Positions 43,152 to 54,372 of a DNA stretch of 64,000 nt are shown here, in pieces (the stretch's first letter is position 1; each line of letters starts with the position of its first letter). The DNA comes from Diacronema lutheri (Eukaryota > Haptophyta > Pavlovophyceae > Pavlovales > Pavlovaceae). Below the pieces are notes generated by a model. That model was given only the letters and a program-made list of their open reading frames with translations, searched no databases and had not been told where the DNA came from. The position numbers and the translations under genes were made by a program. The DNA is taken from assembly GCA_019448385.1 (NCBI GenBank), contig JAGTXO010000048.1:186001-250000 (forward strand). The letters run 5' to 3'.

Positions 43152-46100
43152 TCGCCCGCGTCGCCGGCCGGCGGCGGCGGTGGCGGCGGTGACGGCGCGG
43201 CCACGGCGGCGGCAGCAGCGGCGGCGGCGGCGGTGGCGGCGGCGGCGGCGCCCAGCGCGGGCGGCGGCGGCGTGGCGGCGGCGGTGGCGGCGGCGGTGAC
43301 GCCAGCGGCGGCCTTGGCGACGCGCGTCTGCGGCGGCGCTTCGGCGCGATCGGGGCTGCCCCCGCCACGCACCGCGCTCGTGCCCGCGCAGACGCCGCCC
43401 GGCGCACGATCGCTGGCCGCGCCGGTCAGCGCGACGCGGAGGCGCTCGCCGACAGCGTACATGTCCGCCACGCTGAACGTGCGCGGCGCGGACGAGCAGC
43501 CCGCCGCGGCGAGCGCGTCGTTGAGCGCGCCCACTATCGCGAGGCCGCACGTCGCGCCACGCTGCGCCGCCTCGTCGAGCAGCCGCGCGCGGCGCACGCG
43601 CGAAATGTCGAGACCCGCCGCGTGCAGCGTGGCAGTTATCGCCGTGGCGAGCACGAGCGCCCGCCTGCAGGGCGACGCGAGCGTGTCGACGAGCACCGCG
43701 TCGTAGCGACGCTCGCCCGCGCGCGCGACGCGCACAAGGCGCAACGCGGTGAAATGGCCGGAGGCGAGCTGCGCGCCGTCGTCACCGCCCGCGCCGCCGC
43801 GCTCGTCCGACGGGCTCCACACGCCGATGACAGCCTGCGTCGTCGCCTCGCTGCGCAGGCGGTGCAGCAGCGCGGCGCGCTCGGCGCCGTCCTGGAACAC
43901 CGCGGGTTGCGCGGCGAGCGGCACGTGGCAGACATGCCCGCCGCCGGCCTGCCCGTGCACGCGTAGCACGACCTCGCAGCACGCGTCGACGGTTGAGGCG
44001 AGCATGTCGCCGCTGGCGATGCGCTCCACCTCTGCCTGCGGGAGGCCGGCGCTCGCGGCGGCGGAGGCCAGCCGGCGCGCAGCCGCGTCGCCCGCCCACG
44101 CAAGCAGCGCCGAGTTGGCGGGTTGGAGGGGAAGCTCAAGGGCGGCTGGTTCGGTGGCGGTAGCCTCGTTGGCAACGGGCACGTTGGCGGTGCGCACGTT
44201 GGCGGCGGGCGCGGCGGCGATGGCTGGTGGGGCGGAGGACACGCCCGCGGCGGCAGGCGCGGACGCGACAGCGGCAGCGGCTAGCGGGGCGGGGAAAACG
44301 CCGTCGGTGGCTGGCGCGGAGGCGAGTGCAGGAGCAACTAGTGGGGCGGGAAAATCGGCGGCAGGCGCGAAGGCGGATGCAGCAGCGGCTAGTGCGGCGG
44401 GGAAAACACCGTCGGCGGCAGGCGCGAAGGCGGATGCAGGAGCGCCCAGCGGGGCGCAGAAAACACCGTCGGCGGCAGGCGCGAAGGCGACAGCAGCAGT
44501 GGCCAGTGGAGCGGAGGCGCAGGGCCACGCGCGCGCCAGCCGTGCAAGCCCAAGCCGCGCGCGAGCGACGCACGCGCCGATGGCCGAGGCGGCGGCGCAG
44601 GCCACGACGTGGCCTGGCACCGGTGTGGCCAGCCGCTCGCGGGTGTGCACGTCGAGCCGCGCCCCACGCCAAGAGCGGCGGCGCGCTGAACGGAGGCGCG
44701 CGACCCCGATCGATCCGCCCGCGCACGCGCGCGCCGGCTCAGTGTGGCCAACGCGCGCCGCTATGCAAGGCGCGCGCGCGATAACGGCGGCTGTCGGCCG
44801 TGGCGTGCGCGTGGCGGCGCCGCGGCGACGGGCGCGGCACACGAGCCGCTCGGGCGCGCCGCCGCCGCGCGGCACGATGTCGAGCAGCACGGTCACGCCG
44901 CGCGCGCGCGCGACCGCCGTGCACGCGAGCCGCACGGGCAGCGGCGGCCCGTCCGGGCGCGCGAGCGCCGCCACCTCGGCGTCGGTGAGGCTGTGCAGCT
45001 CGCGGCGCGCGCGCGCGAACGCGGCGATGTCCGCGCGCAGCTCCGCGTCCGTGCCGAGCGCGGCACGCGCGTGCACGGGGAGCGACGCGCGCAGCGCGTG
45101 GAGCACGCCGCCGCGCGCGCCGCGCGGCGCCGGCGCGCGCTCGCGCTCAGCGCGCGCGGCGCGCGTGAGCTCGCGCACCGCGCGCGCGAGATTGCGCCGC
45201 GCGGCCGCGACGGGAGGGCTAGGTGCGCGCGCGCGCCGGTTGTAGCGCGGCCGCGCCGAGTCGAGGGGCGGCGGACGCGGTGCGTACGCCGCGGCGCGGC
45301 CCGCGCGCCAAAAGGCCGGCGGCGGGCGCAGCTCCGTCGCGTCGACCGCGGCCGCGAGCGCGCCGAGCGCGGCGTCGCTGTCGCCCGCCGCGTCGGCCGC
45401 GTCGACGAGCACGAAGAGCGCGCCGAGCGCGCGCGACGCGGCCGCCTGCGCGGCGGTGGGGCGGGCGCAGGCAGCGACGCATGCGGCCGCCATGCCGCGC
45501 GCCGCGGCGAACGCCGGTGACGTGACGGCCGCGCCGATGGCAACGGCGGCGGCGGCGACGGTCGAGGCGGCAGCGCCGGCGATGGAGGTGGCAGCGGCGG
45601 CGGCGCTTGCCATCGCGCGGCGCGCGAGACGCGAGGCGCCACCGACCGCCGCCGCCGCAGCGCGCGCTGCGCGCGCGCCGGTGGCGCGCATCGTCGCCGC
45701 GCCAGGCGCCGCCGCGCCGACGCCGCCGGCGCCCGCGCCGTCGCCGCTCTCGGCCGTGCAGGGCTCCGATGGCGAACCCGGCGTGCGCTGGCGCGTGATG
45801 CGCGCGCCGAGGCGCGCGCTCCGCGCCGCGCGGCCGGCGACGTCGAGGAAGCGCCGTGCGCGCGCCGCGCGCAGGCCACGCGCGCGCGGCGGCGCACCGA
45901 CAGGCGCCGAGCGCCGCGGCGCGCACGCCGGCGCGTCGCTGTCGGGTTGCGCAGCGCGCGCGCGGGAACTCGGCGCGGCGTGTGCGGGCGGCGGGCGCGC
46001 GCCCGCGCGGCGCAGAGGCGCGAGGCGCCGGCCGCAGACGAGGCGTGTGCGCAACCAGGACGGCGAGGGCCGCAGGGCGCCGTCGACGTCGCGCATCGGC

Positions 46101-49100
46101 GGGCCGCGAGCCCGCCGCGCAGCCGTGCGGCGCGCGCGAGGCGCTCGGCGGCGCGCGCGCCGCACGGCGCGCGCGGCGGCGCGCACGCCAGCGACGGCTG
46201 CGGCCACGCCGCGCGCCAACACGGCCGCGGCGTGCGCCATCGCACCGAGCACGGCGCGTGGCGCGCCGAGCAAGCGCAGCAAGCGCGACGCCGTCGCGCG
46301 CGCCGGCGCACCGTGTGCAGGGGCCTCGCCAGCGCCAGCACCGACGCCGCCATCGCCGCAGCCGCAGGTGGCGTCGCCGCCGCCGCAGGCGTCGCGACGG
46401 ACGCCGCCGCCGCCGAAACAATCGCCGCACACGTCGCCGCCGACGTTGCCACCCCAGCCGCCGTTGCGTGCGCAGGTGGCTGCGGCGCGTGCGTGCGGGA
46501 GGCGTGCCGTGCGGCGCGCATCACACGGGCTGCGCGACGCGAGCGACGCCGCCGGGGTCCCCGCTGCGCCAGGCGCGCCGTGCGCGCCAGCCTCGCCGGC
46601 CTCGCCGGCGCGCGGTCGCGCGCTCGCCTCGACGTGGCCGCCTCCGCCGCCATCGCCGCCGTCGAACCGGGCGGCGGAGGGCTGCCGCTCGAACCGCTCG
46701 TCGGCGTCGGCCGCCACCGCCGCCTCGCGCTCCGCCGCCGCGGCGGCCGCACGGCGCGCGTGGCGGAGCGCGCGGCCGCCGTCCGCTGCGCGGCGTGGCG
46801 GCGCGGGCGCCGCCTTCGGCGCGCGCGGCCCCTCGGCGCGCTCGCGGAGCACGGCGAGCGGCGTGCCCGTGGCGACGCTCGTGCAGACGCGCCGCAAGGC
46901 GGCGCTTACGCACGCGTGGACGACGCGCGCCGTCCGCTTGTCGGCGGCGCGCGCGGCGCGGCGCGCGGCCTTGGCGGCGGCCTTTTTGGCGCGCCTCCGC
47001 TCCGCCTGCTCCGACAGCGCGCGCGCCTGGCGCTCGGCTGCGAGCGCGTCCTCGGGCGAAACGGTCGGCCTCGGCGGCCGCGCGCGCGCGCTGCGACGCT
47101 GCGCGCTGCGGCGGTCGGACGGCGGCTGCCGCGGCGGCGAGGACGGCGGGCGCGAGCTCGGCGTGGGCGACCAATCGCCGCTGACGGTTGCGAGCGGCGC
47201 AAACGGGTTGTCGTCCCCGCGCCCCGCGGCGTGCGACAGTGCACGCGGCGTCGGGCGCCGGCCGACCGCTGGCGGGCCCCACTCGGACGGCGGCTCCGAG
47301 GGCGAGCGCGCCGTCGGCGCCGCGCGTTGCGCGGCCGGCGGCGCCTCCCGGTCCAGCGCCGCCTGCTCTCTCGCCGCGGCCTGCTCGTCACCCTCCGGCA
47401 CGCCACGCGGCGCGAGCACCGCGGTGGCGCAGCGCGTCGCGTTGAGCAACGCCGCCTCCATCTGCCGCACGCTGGCCTTGGCGCACGCCACACCCTGTCT
47501 CGCCCGGCGCAGCGCCTCGTGCGCGCGGCGCACTTCCGCGTCGGCATCTTCGCGCATGCCAAAGTGCGCCTGTTGCAGCCGCAGGTCCGCAGGGCGCCCC
47601 TGCGCGCGAGGGGCACGGGCGCGGCGGCGCGCAGGTGACGGAGCTGGCGCGCCGTTCTGCGCTGCGCGCACGCCAATCGACGGGCGCGCGCGCGGCGGGG
47701 CGCGCGCGCGCGCGCGCGCGCGCGCTGCCTACCCAGCCGCCGGCCGGCTCGCGCGAGCGCGCCAGCTGCTCCGCCGCCTCGGCGTCGAGCACGCGCTGCT
47801 GCGCCTCCTCCTCGCCCAGTGCAGCGAGGTGCAGCCGGCGGGCTGCCTTGCGGCAGTTGCCCTCCGCCTTGCCCACGGCCTTGCGCGCCGCGTCGACGGG
47901 GTCGTCGTTGGCTCTGGCGCGCCTGCGCTTGCCCTTGTCGGCGGGCGGCGGCTCGGCGCGCTGCAGCGTGCCGAGCGCGTCGTCGGCTCCGCGCGCGGCC
48001 GCCCGCGGGCGGCGGGCCCCAAAAAGCGCACCGGTCGCCGTGCGCGCCGCGCAAGCAACGACCAGCGCTGACATGCCGGCGAAGACCGCACCGCCCAGCG
48101 CCACGGTTGCCACGATGCGCAGCGTCCCGTGCGCAAGCTGCGCTGCCTCCGCCGCTTTGGCGGCCTCGCGCGCGCGCGCATCGGCGGCTCTCATCTCGTG
48201 CAGCAGCCCGGCCGCGCCGCTCGCGCCGTCGCGGCCGCGCGCGAGCTCGCACAGCACCGCCGCCGCGCGCCGCGTGGGCTCGCGCGCGAGCAGCTGCGCG
48301 CCGCCGTCGGGGCGCAGCTTCTCAACGAACTCGACAAACGTCGCGTCGCGCCAGAGGGACATGCGGAAGGCCCTGTGCACCGCCCCCTCCTGCTCGCGCA
48401 TCCGCCGTGCCGCCCGCCTGCCGTCGCGCGCGTGCGCGTGCGCGGCCGCGTCGACTCCCGCGACGCCGCGCTGCGCGTCGCGCGCGGCCGACGACGGCGC
48501 CGCCGCGCTGCCCGCCAAGGGCGCCGCAGCGGCGACGCGCGCGTGCGGAGCGACGGGATCGCCGGCGGCCGGCGGCTCGGCGCGCTGCGGCGTGCCGTTT
48601 GCTCCGCGCGCGGCCGTCCCGGGGGAGGTGGCCGCGATGGCGCCGCCAGCCGCGCCGCGCGCCAGCCACGCGCATAGGCTGCCGACGAGCTCGCCGAGAC
48701 CCCCGACGGTCGCCGCGGCGGCGAGTGCGCCGGGCTTGCCGGCCGACAGCGGCTCGCGAGCGTCGTCGTCGCAGCCGCCGGCACCCGTCTTGGCGAGTGC
48801 GTCGCGCTCGCCCTCGACGCCCGCCACGACCGCCGCCCCTCCGTCGTCCGCCGCGCCGGCCGCGCGCGCGGCCGGGCGCAGAGGAGGCGTGCCGGTGCAG
48901 CCGTCGCCGCTCGTCTTCGCCGTTTCCTCCACTTTGGTCACTTCGTCGCCACCTGCGCCATCTCCGACGCCGGGGCCCTTGGTCACGCTTGCCGCCATGC
49001 GCGCCGTGCCCGCCGGCCAGCCCGCCGACTGCTCGAGCGCGGCGGCGAGCGGCGCGACGCGCGTCGACTCGGGCGCGCTCTCGTCATCGGGCTCGAGCGC

Positions 49101-51407
49101 GTTGTGCAGGCGCGCGAGCGCGCGCTCGACGGCCGCGGCGCCACTGCCGGGGGCGCGGCTCGCCGCGCGCACCGCGCGCCGCCAGGCCGGCGCGAACATG
49201 AGCGCCGGCTCGAGCGCCGCGAGCGCGCGCGCCTCGCGCGCGTCGCTCGCGCCGAGGCGCGGCGGCACGCGCGCGGCTCCGCGCGGCGCGGTGCCTCGGA
49301 AGCGTGGGCTCAGCGTGTAGGCGAGGTGCTGCGGCACGCCGCGCGCCTCCGCGCGCGCGCGTCCGTCCTCGACCTCGCGCCGCGCCTTCGCGATCGCCGG
49401 CGTGGCGCGCGCGAGCCAGTCGGGGTCGGCGGGCAGGTGGATCACGACGAGAATCGGCGCCCAGTCCAGCCGCGGGTTCTTGTGACGGTCGGGCACGACC
49501 CACACGAGCAGCACCGTGCCCTCCGCGCCGCACGCCGCCTCGTAGATCCTGGGCTGCGAGCGCCAATCGGGCCTGACGCGCAGCGCCCGCGCGTGGTCGA
49601 TGGCGGCGGCGCGGTCGCCATTGAAGTGAACCGTCGTCACCTCGCCGATGACGGACCGGCCGGACCGCCAGCAGAACACCGCGTCCGCCGACCCGCCGGC
49701 GATGGCCGCGAGCGATTCGGGCGCGGCGAGCCGCGGCAAGCCCTCGAAGGCGGCAAAGTCCTCGTGCGCATTGTACACGCCGCCCCAGCCGTCGTGCGCG
49801 TACGCGCGCGCGGCCGCTCGTACCGCGCGCGGCTGGTTCTCCACGCCCGACGTCATGTGCCATGTCGTCCCCGCGAAGCCGGGCTCGCCCAGCTCGGCCC
49901 GCACGACGGTACCGTACCCCGCGCCCTGCGTCGGGGCGGCGAGGTGGTGCATGCCCGCGCCGGTCACGCCCTCCGTGCGCTGCCGCGTGACGATCGTGCC
50001 CGTCGCGTGCGCGAAAAGCGTGTCGACCACGGCGGGCGCGCGCCCGCTGTTCGCCCGTGGCCGCGCCCTGCCCGCTTTTAGCTGCTCGGGGTCCTTGGCG
50101 TCGTACACGCGCGCGTCCGCGTCGCCCTCATCAGGCGCAGTGTAGACGCAGCGGCGTTCGAGCGGCGCCGAGCCACCGCCGTCCGCCGCCGCCGGCGAGG
50201 TTGGCGCCGCGCCCGCCGCCACCGCGCTCGTCGCCGCCGTGCCCGTCGCCACCGCCGCAGCCGCCGCGCCCGCGGGGTCGTCGTCCCCGTCCTCCGCGCC
50301 CTCCCCGTCGTCAGCGGTGGTGGCGTCGCCATCGTCCCCGTCGCCCTCGCCCCCGCCGAGGCTGCTGAATGGTCGGGGCCCCCACGCCGAGGCGGCGCGC
50401 CGCTGCGGCGCACGCGGCGGTGGCGCTCGCGACGGCGGCCTTGGCGCCGCCGCGCCGCGCGGCCTGGCCGCCGTCGACAGCGCGCGGCCTGCAGCGCCCG
50501 TGAGCGCGTCGAGCGCGGCCGTGCGTGCGATGCGGTCGTCGGGCGCGCGCAGCGCCGCCTCGACGGCCTGCAGCAGCCCGTCGGGCGCGGATCCGCCGAC
50601 ACTGGCATCGCACGCCTCGGCGAGCCGCGCGGCCTCGGCGAGCCGCGCGGCCTCGCGGGTGAACGGGCCGAAGCGCCTGGCGCGGTCGCCGAGCAGAGCG
50701 CCGATGGCGGCGCGGAGCGTGCGCGCGCGGGTCTCCTCGTACGCGGCCGTCGTGAGGCGCGCGAGGCGCGCGTCCAAAGCCTTCTTGATGTCGACAAGGA
50801 CACTCGCGCGGCGGCCGTAGAGCGTCGATGCGCTCGCCACGACCTCGGCCGCGACTGTTGCCGCGGCGAAGCAACACGCGGCCCCACTCTGCGGGGGCGC
50901 CTTGAAGGCATCGATGGGCGGCGCTGTTCTGCCGATGCGCTGCGCAAGCTTCTTGATGAGCACGCCGGCCGCCGTGGCGTACGCCGATTCGCCGTTGCCC
51001 AAGGTGCGCGAATCGGCGAGCAGGGCGAGCGCGGCGCCGGGCGGCGCGCCGCGCTGCGCGGGCGGCGCGAGGAGCAGGTACGCCGCCGTCCAGTGCACGA
51101 GGCCGCTGGACGCGCGGAGGCAGAGCGGTAGCACGACCACGAGCACCTGCCCAAACCGGTCCGCATCCGCGCATGCTTTGCGCAGGTTGCGCAGCGCCAC
51201 CTTGAGCGCATGCTGCGAGCACCCCGTGTCGCCCACCCTAACCCTGCTCGTGCCGAAATCCGCGTAACGCAGCAGGGCGATGAGGCAAGTGGATGGGACC
51301 ACGTGGGGGTGGGTATCTCCCGGCGACAGAATGGTGCTGAGGGCCAGCGAGAAACTGTCCGAGCCGCCCCGCCCGCCGGGCAAAGCGTCCTTCACGGAGT
51401 CCTCCAT
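32520..51407 (-). CDS. Giant multidomain protein: Ulp1-like protease, YqaJ-like nuclease, chromodomain and C-terminal Fanzor nuclease
   Basis: Minus-strand exons 51407..47733, 47599..34373 and 34244..32520 join with both introns in phase (GT-AG, 133 and 128 bp; junctions PAGGW|GRPADL and RTHN|VPRNV) to about 6,208 aa. Domains from the N terminus: Ulp1-like cysteine protease (His105, Asp132, Gln173, Cys178); coiled coil (AQQRVLDAEAAEQL); Ala/Arg-rich linker; second Ulp1-like module (about 43.5-44.1 kb); YqaJ-like PD-(D/E)XK exonuclease (38.8-39.3 kb); degenerate protease-like segments (35.8-37.2 kb); chromodomain (about 35.5-35.7 kb); Fanzor/TnpB nuclease to the end; and an acidic Asp/Gly tail. 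Function inferred: RNA-guided DNA cleavage by a mobile element, with chromatin targeting and proteolytic maturation. More in-frame introns, or separate genes, cannot be excluded because stops are rare in such GC-rich DNA. Exons upstream of 51407 are possible (ctgcag precedes the ATG). Confidence 0.7.
32880..35240 (-). other. Fanzor/TnpB-like RNA-guided nuclease domain
   Basis: The RuvC-like triad is complete: Asp in VAADPNMGN (codon 33720-33722), Glu in FVPEPYTSM (33174-33176) and Asp in HRDYNAARNI (32994-32996). A zinc-finger-like Cys set lies between Glu and the last Asp (MHCS, QRCG, CPAC). The Glu just before the T-S of the zinc region fits the rearranged RuvC-II position described for Fanzors. 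The helical N-terminal half (VHRLTTQAYRVINKVV ... YNVAPLRTHN) is encoded before the last intron. Known family role: RNA-guided double-strand DNA cleavage. Confidence 0.85.
35513..35700 (-). other. Chromodomain fused directly upstream of the Fanzor domain
   Basis: The sequence TYEVEAVVDER ... FRIRWRGYDESADTWEPEANV matches the chromodomain fold. The three cage aromatics expected to bind methyl-lysine are present (Tyr in TYEVE, Trp and Tyr in RWRGY). It lies about 90-100 residues before the Fanzor N-terminal helices, in the same frame. Chromodomains on mobile-element integrases steer insertion to heterochromatin; a similar role here is inference. Confidence 0.85.
38812..39324 (-). other. YqaJ/lambda-exonuclease-like PD-(D/E)XK nuclease domain
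   Basis: GILGEAVALRKLAAAYG gives the first helix. The catalytic Asp lies in FSPDGLAIL (codon 39080-39082). Glu and Lys lie in LVEVKTL (39035-39037 and 39029-39031), an ExK spaced 15 residues after the Asp. The closing helix is RDQLQLGMHVLGVSKALYVQY. The YqaJ family degrades one DNA strand from ends in viral and phage recombination. Confidence 0.8.
43058..43152. repeat. GGC trinucleotide repeat encoding poly-Ala
   Basis: About 30 GGC/GCC units, read as an alanine run on the minus strand of the giant gene, just downstream of the second protease module. Confidence 0.9.
43500..44110 (-). other. Second Ulp1-like protease module
   Basis: A helical lead (VERIASGDMLASTVDACCEV) is followed by ASGHFTALRL (His), DAVLVDTLASP (Asp) and AAQRGATCGLAIVGAL (Gln, Cys), in the order of a C48 peptidase. 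The usual Trp after the His is Phe. Activity plausible but unproven. Confidence 0.5.
44190..44515. repeat. Degenerate ~60-bp tandem repeat in the giant gene
   Basis: Four to five copies encode the peptide theme SAFAPAADGVFPAPLAAAA, with length and sequence drift between copies. It forms an Ala/Pro linker immediately before the second Ulp1-like module. Confidence 0.75.
50870..51407 (-). other. N-terminal Ulp1-like (C48) cysteine protease module
   Basis: Catalytic order H-W ... D-S ... Q-x4-C is visible: LVHWTAAYLLL (His105), LLADSRTL (Asp132), PPQSGAACCF (Gln173, Cys178 or Cys179). Spacing agrees with Ulp1/adenain-like proteases. Such domains process SUMO or viral/transposon polyproteins. Confidence 0.6.
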
Positions 51408-53311
51408 CTGCAGACTGTGGGCACGTCAGTGTCCGGATGGCGGCCCGGATGATACTCGGGAGAATTTACATGATGCCCTGGAGAATGCCCCGCTCTCCCA
51501 CAACCAGGACCCGCCAGCGCGCCGAGCCTACTCGTTTGCCCGCGCCGCCTCTCTTTGCGCGCCCGAGCGCGGCCTCCGAGCGCGGCCAACGTCCTCCGGG
51601 GGCGTGCATCGTGGCTGCTCGGAGGGGCTGCGACGCGGCGAAAGCTCGCTGCGCGGCCGCAACGTGAGCGCGCGCGCGCGGCCGCGCGCCGGCCTGCGCT
51701 GCTCTGCACGGCCGCGCGCCGGCCTGCGCAGCCTCGTCGCGCAGCGTGAGCGCGAGCGCGCGCGAGGTGAGCTCGGCGGATGGGTGCGCGGCGGCGTTGG
51801 CGGCGGGTGCGGCGGCAGGCTGGGCGGCGGGTTTGGACGGAGAGTGTCGGGGAAGAACGGGGCGCATCCTGGCTGGGAGTTGGACGGCGCCCACCACGCG
51901 CTGGCGGATCCTGGTTGCCACCACCACCCCCCCCCCCCCCCCCGGAGACGAGGACCAGGGGCATGGCCGACTCGCTGCGCCGCACAGCGCGCGGCGCGCG
52001 GCATGCTGCGCGACCTCAAGCACATCCAGCCGCGCTCCGCCCACGCAACGCGCGCAATGCCGCGTTGCACTGCAGGTGTGCACGTGCGGCTCTCACGCGC
52101 ACTGTGTTGCACGAACGGCATCACGCCACCGAGCTGCGTCCGGACCACGCGCCGCGCGCAGGCGACCACACAGGGGCGCGCCGCGCCGCGCGTGCGCGCC
52201 CTCGCAACCGTTGCAGCACGCTCTGCCTTGCACTGCGCCGAGCCGCCGCGCGCTGTGCGCGTGCATGCAGGGCGCACGCGTGCGACGAAGCGCGCGCGCG
52301 GCGAGGCGCGCGGGCGGCTCGCTGCGCGGGCGGCAACGCGCCCAGCTGCGCCCAGGCCAGGCGCGCGCCCGCGAGTGCCACCGGGACGCACTGCCCCCGC
52401 CGGGGTCGCCGCGCGCTCTGTGTGTGCGCTCGCGCGCTGCGAGCGCGGCGGAACGTTCGTGCATGGCGCGAAGAGCGCGGCACCCGAAGACGGCTGCCCC
52501 GAGCCCGCGCCGGGTGGCAGCGAGCGGCGGCACCTCCTCGGCGAGCCCGCCCCGCGCCTTCCCCTCCACGTGGCGTTTTGAGGCAGACGGACACGCGCCC
52601 ACACTGCGACTGGGCACGCTGCTCGAGGCAGACACGCACCCAACGCGCGCGCACCACGCGCCCGCGTCGGCGGGCCGGTGTGAACGAGCGAGAGCTCGGT
52701 GTCGCCAACGGGGGCACGGGCGCGACTTCGGTCCGCCTCTCGACGGACGCAGGCGACGCTGCCGGGAACTTCCCCGACGCCTGCACATCCAGGGCTTCGA
52801 GGTACAGAGCTGGGCAACAGTGCCGCTCGTCACCGATGAGGCGGCCAAGCTCGCTATCCTTGCTGCCCTCGGCTCCACCAAACAGCCGGGCGACCCAACG
52901 GTTCGTGATCGCCTGGCCGCCAGGTGCGAACCGCGCCCGTGCAAGCGCTTCACCCGCATTCTCCGCCCCGCTGCGGACGTCCGCCTGCCGGCCGCGAACA
53001 CGGCCGGTGCGCGTTGCCGCCTGGCCCAACACGAAAACCCGCCCGCCCCCGAGGCCGCAGGTCCTACCTGCCCAAGCGCAGCCCAACGGCACGCAGACAG
53101 CCCGCCTTGGCAACCGACTCGTGCGCGAGCGCTCCGCCCTCCACAAGAGCCTGCCCCACGCCACCGCCGACGCGGAGCCAGCGCAGCCGACGCCCCTCCG
53201 CGACGCTCGCGCCGCAAGGCGCAAGGGCCCCGGCGAGACGGCGTCAACCAAGCCCGCCGCTGGCACAGCGCCGGCACCCGGAGCCCACCCCAAGCCCCCG
53301 CGCACGCCTCG

Positions 53312-53347
<36 letters not shown>

Positions 53348-53858
53348 ATCGGCGGACCGATTGCGTTTTGGTGCGCCAGGCTCAATGCGCCATCGCAGTG
53401 GCGGGCCCGCAGACGCAGACGCTGACATGCCCAACGCTGGGCACTGAGGCCGCAGGCCGGCCCTCCTGGACCTGGCGGGCGAGCTGCCCGCGCAGCGGCC
53501 ACGCGAGCCTCGCACTGACCGTGGCGGTCGCTGCCACCGTGATAGCTGCGGGTGCGGCGGCCTTGGCCCCAACCCCATCATCCGTCTTCATCCCCGCCCT
53601 GCTCGCGCTCGCGGCCTACGTCGGCAATCCCTGCACCGGGATCCGCCCCGCGAAGTCCACACAAGACTTATCCGTGCTGCACGCCAGCCGCGCGCGCCGA
53701 CGCGCGCCGCTCCCACACGCTCACCTCCGTTTCCGCGGGCGGCCCAACGCCCCCCCCCCCCCCCCCCTCCCCCCCCCCCCCCCCCCGGCAGGCGGCCATC
53801 GAGCCGCATTAGCACACCCGCCCGGGGCCTCCCGCCGCACCCGCAGCGGCTCGGCGCC
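51408..53858. other. Accessory region without a supported gene
   Basis: GC-rich DNA open on both strands with long C runs (17 bp at 51927, 35 bp at 53312, and two runs around 53749-53786). A better-composed stretch near 52780-52960 reads on the plus strand as GFEVQSWATVPLVTDEAAKL and on the minus strand as FAPGGQAITNRWVARLFGG. Third-position GC in either reading is clearly lower than in neighbouring genes. I could not decide whether either is coding. Confidence 0.5.
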
Positions 53859-54160
53859 TTGAATCCTCCCGTCCCCCGGGGTGAGGCCTTCAACCCGGGC
53901 CCAGCGCGCTCCGACTGCCTCACGCGCGCCAGCGCCAACCTCGGCGGCATGGTAGACCCCGAGCGAAAAGCCGCACTTCTCGCCGTCCTCGTCAGGCGCA
54001 AGTACGTTATCCTGCTCCTACTGCCGACGCGGCTCCCGCGCGCGCGGACTACTACGCCGGGCAGATCGCCGCAGACGCACGTGAGTGCACACGTGCGGAC
54101 AAGGCGCACACGCTCGACGTCCAGTTAGCGCACGTGCACGTGCGCGCCACTGGTCACATT
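53859..54160 (+). pseudogene. Possible LINE-type endonuclease N-terminal remnant
   Basis: The plus-strand frame reads GEAFNPGPARSDCLTRASAN, continuing LGGMVDPERKAALLAVLVRRKYVILLL. This resembles the first strand, helix and second strand of AP-endonuclease-like LINE proteins (N-x-x-G..., then K/R-rich helix, then Y-x-I-x-L). A frame shift follows and no reverse transcriptase is seen. Low confidence; composition differs from host genes. Confidence 0.3.
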
Positions 54161-54333
54161 TGAGCGTCCGTGCTCGCCCACAGCGTCGCCATCCACAAGA
54201 TGCGCGCTGGAGCCATCCAAGCAGGGCTCTGCCTGCTCGGCTTCCGCAAGGCAATTTGGGCCGCGGACAGCGGACAGCGGACGGCGTGCGCGTGCGAGGT
54301 GCGAAAGGAGGAAGAAGGTAGGGAGAGTTGTGT

Positions 54334-54347
<14 letters not shown>

Positions 54348-54364
<17 letters not shown>

Positions 54365-54369
54365 GGGGG
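54348..54369. repeat. TG dinucleotide run joined to a 22-G homopolymer
   Basis: About nine TG units followed by 22 G. On the minus strand it becomes poly-C then CA repeats just after a potential donor (gct|gtgccc) of the protease gene, so it may sit in that gene's intron. Confidence 0.85.
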
Positions 54370-54372
54370 CAC

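Noticed and set aside
43058-43152. GGC array as a CRISPR-like or telomeric array
   Set aside because: Simple trinucleotide repeat with no spacers.
51528-53581. Minus-strand ORFs as upstream exons of the giant protein
   Set aside because: Low-complexity Arg/Ala/Pro with atypical third-position composition; no domain and no supported splice link, although upstream exons cannot be excluded.
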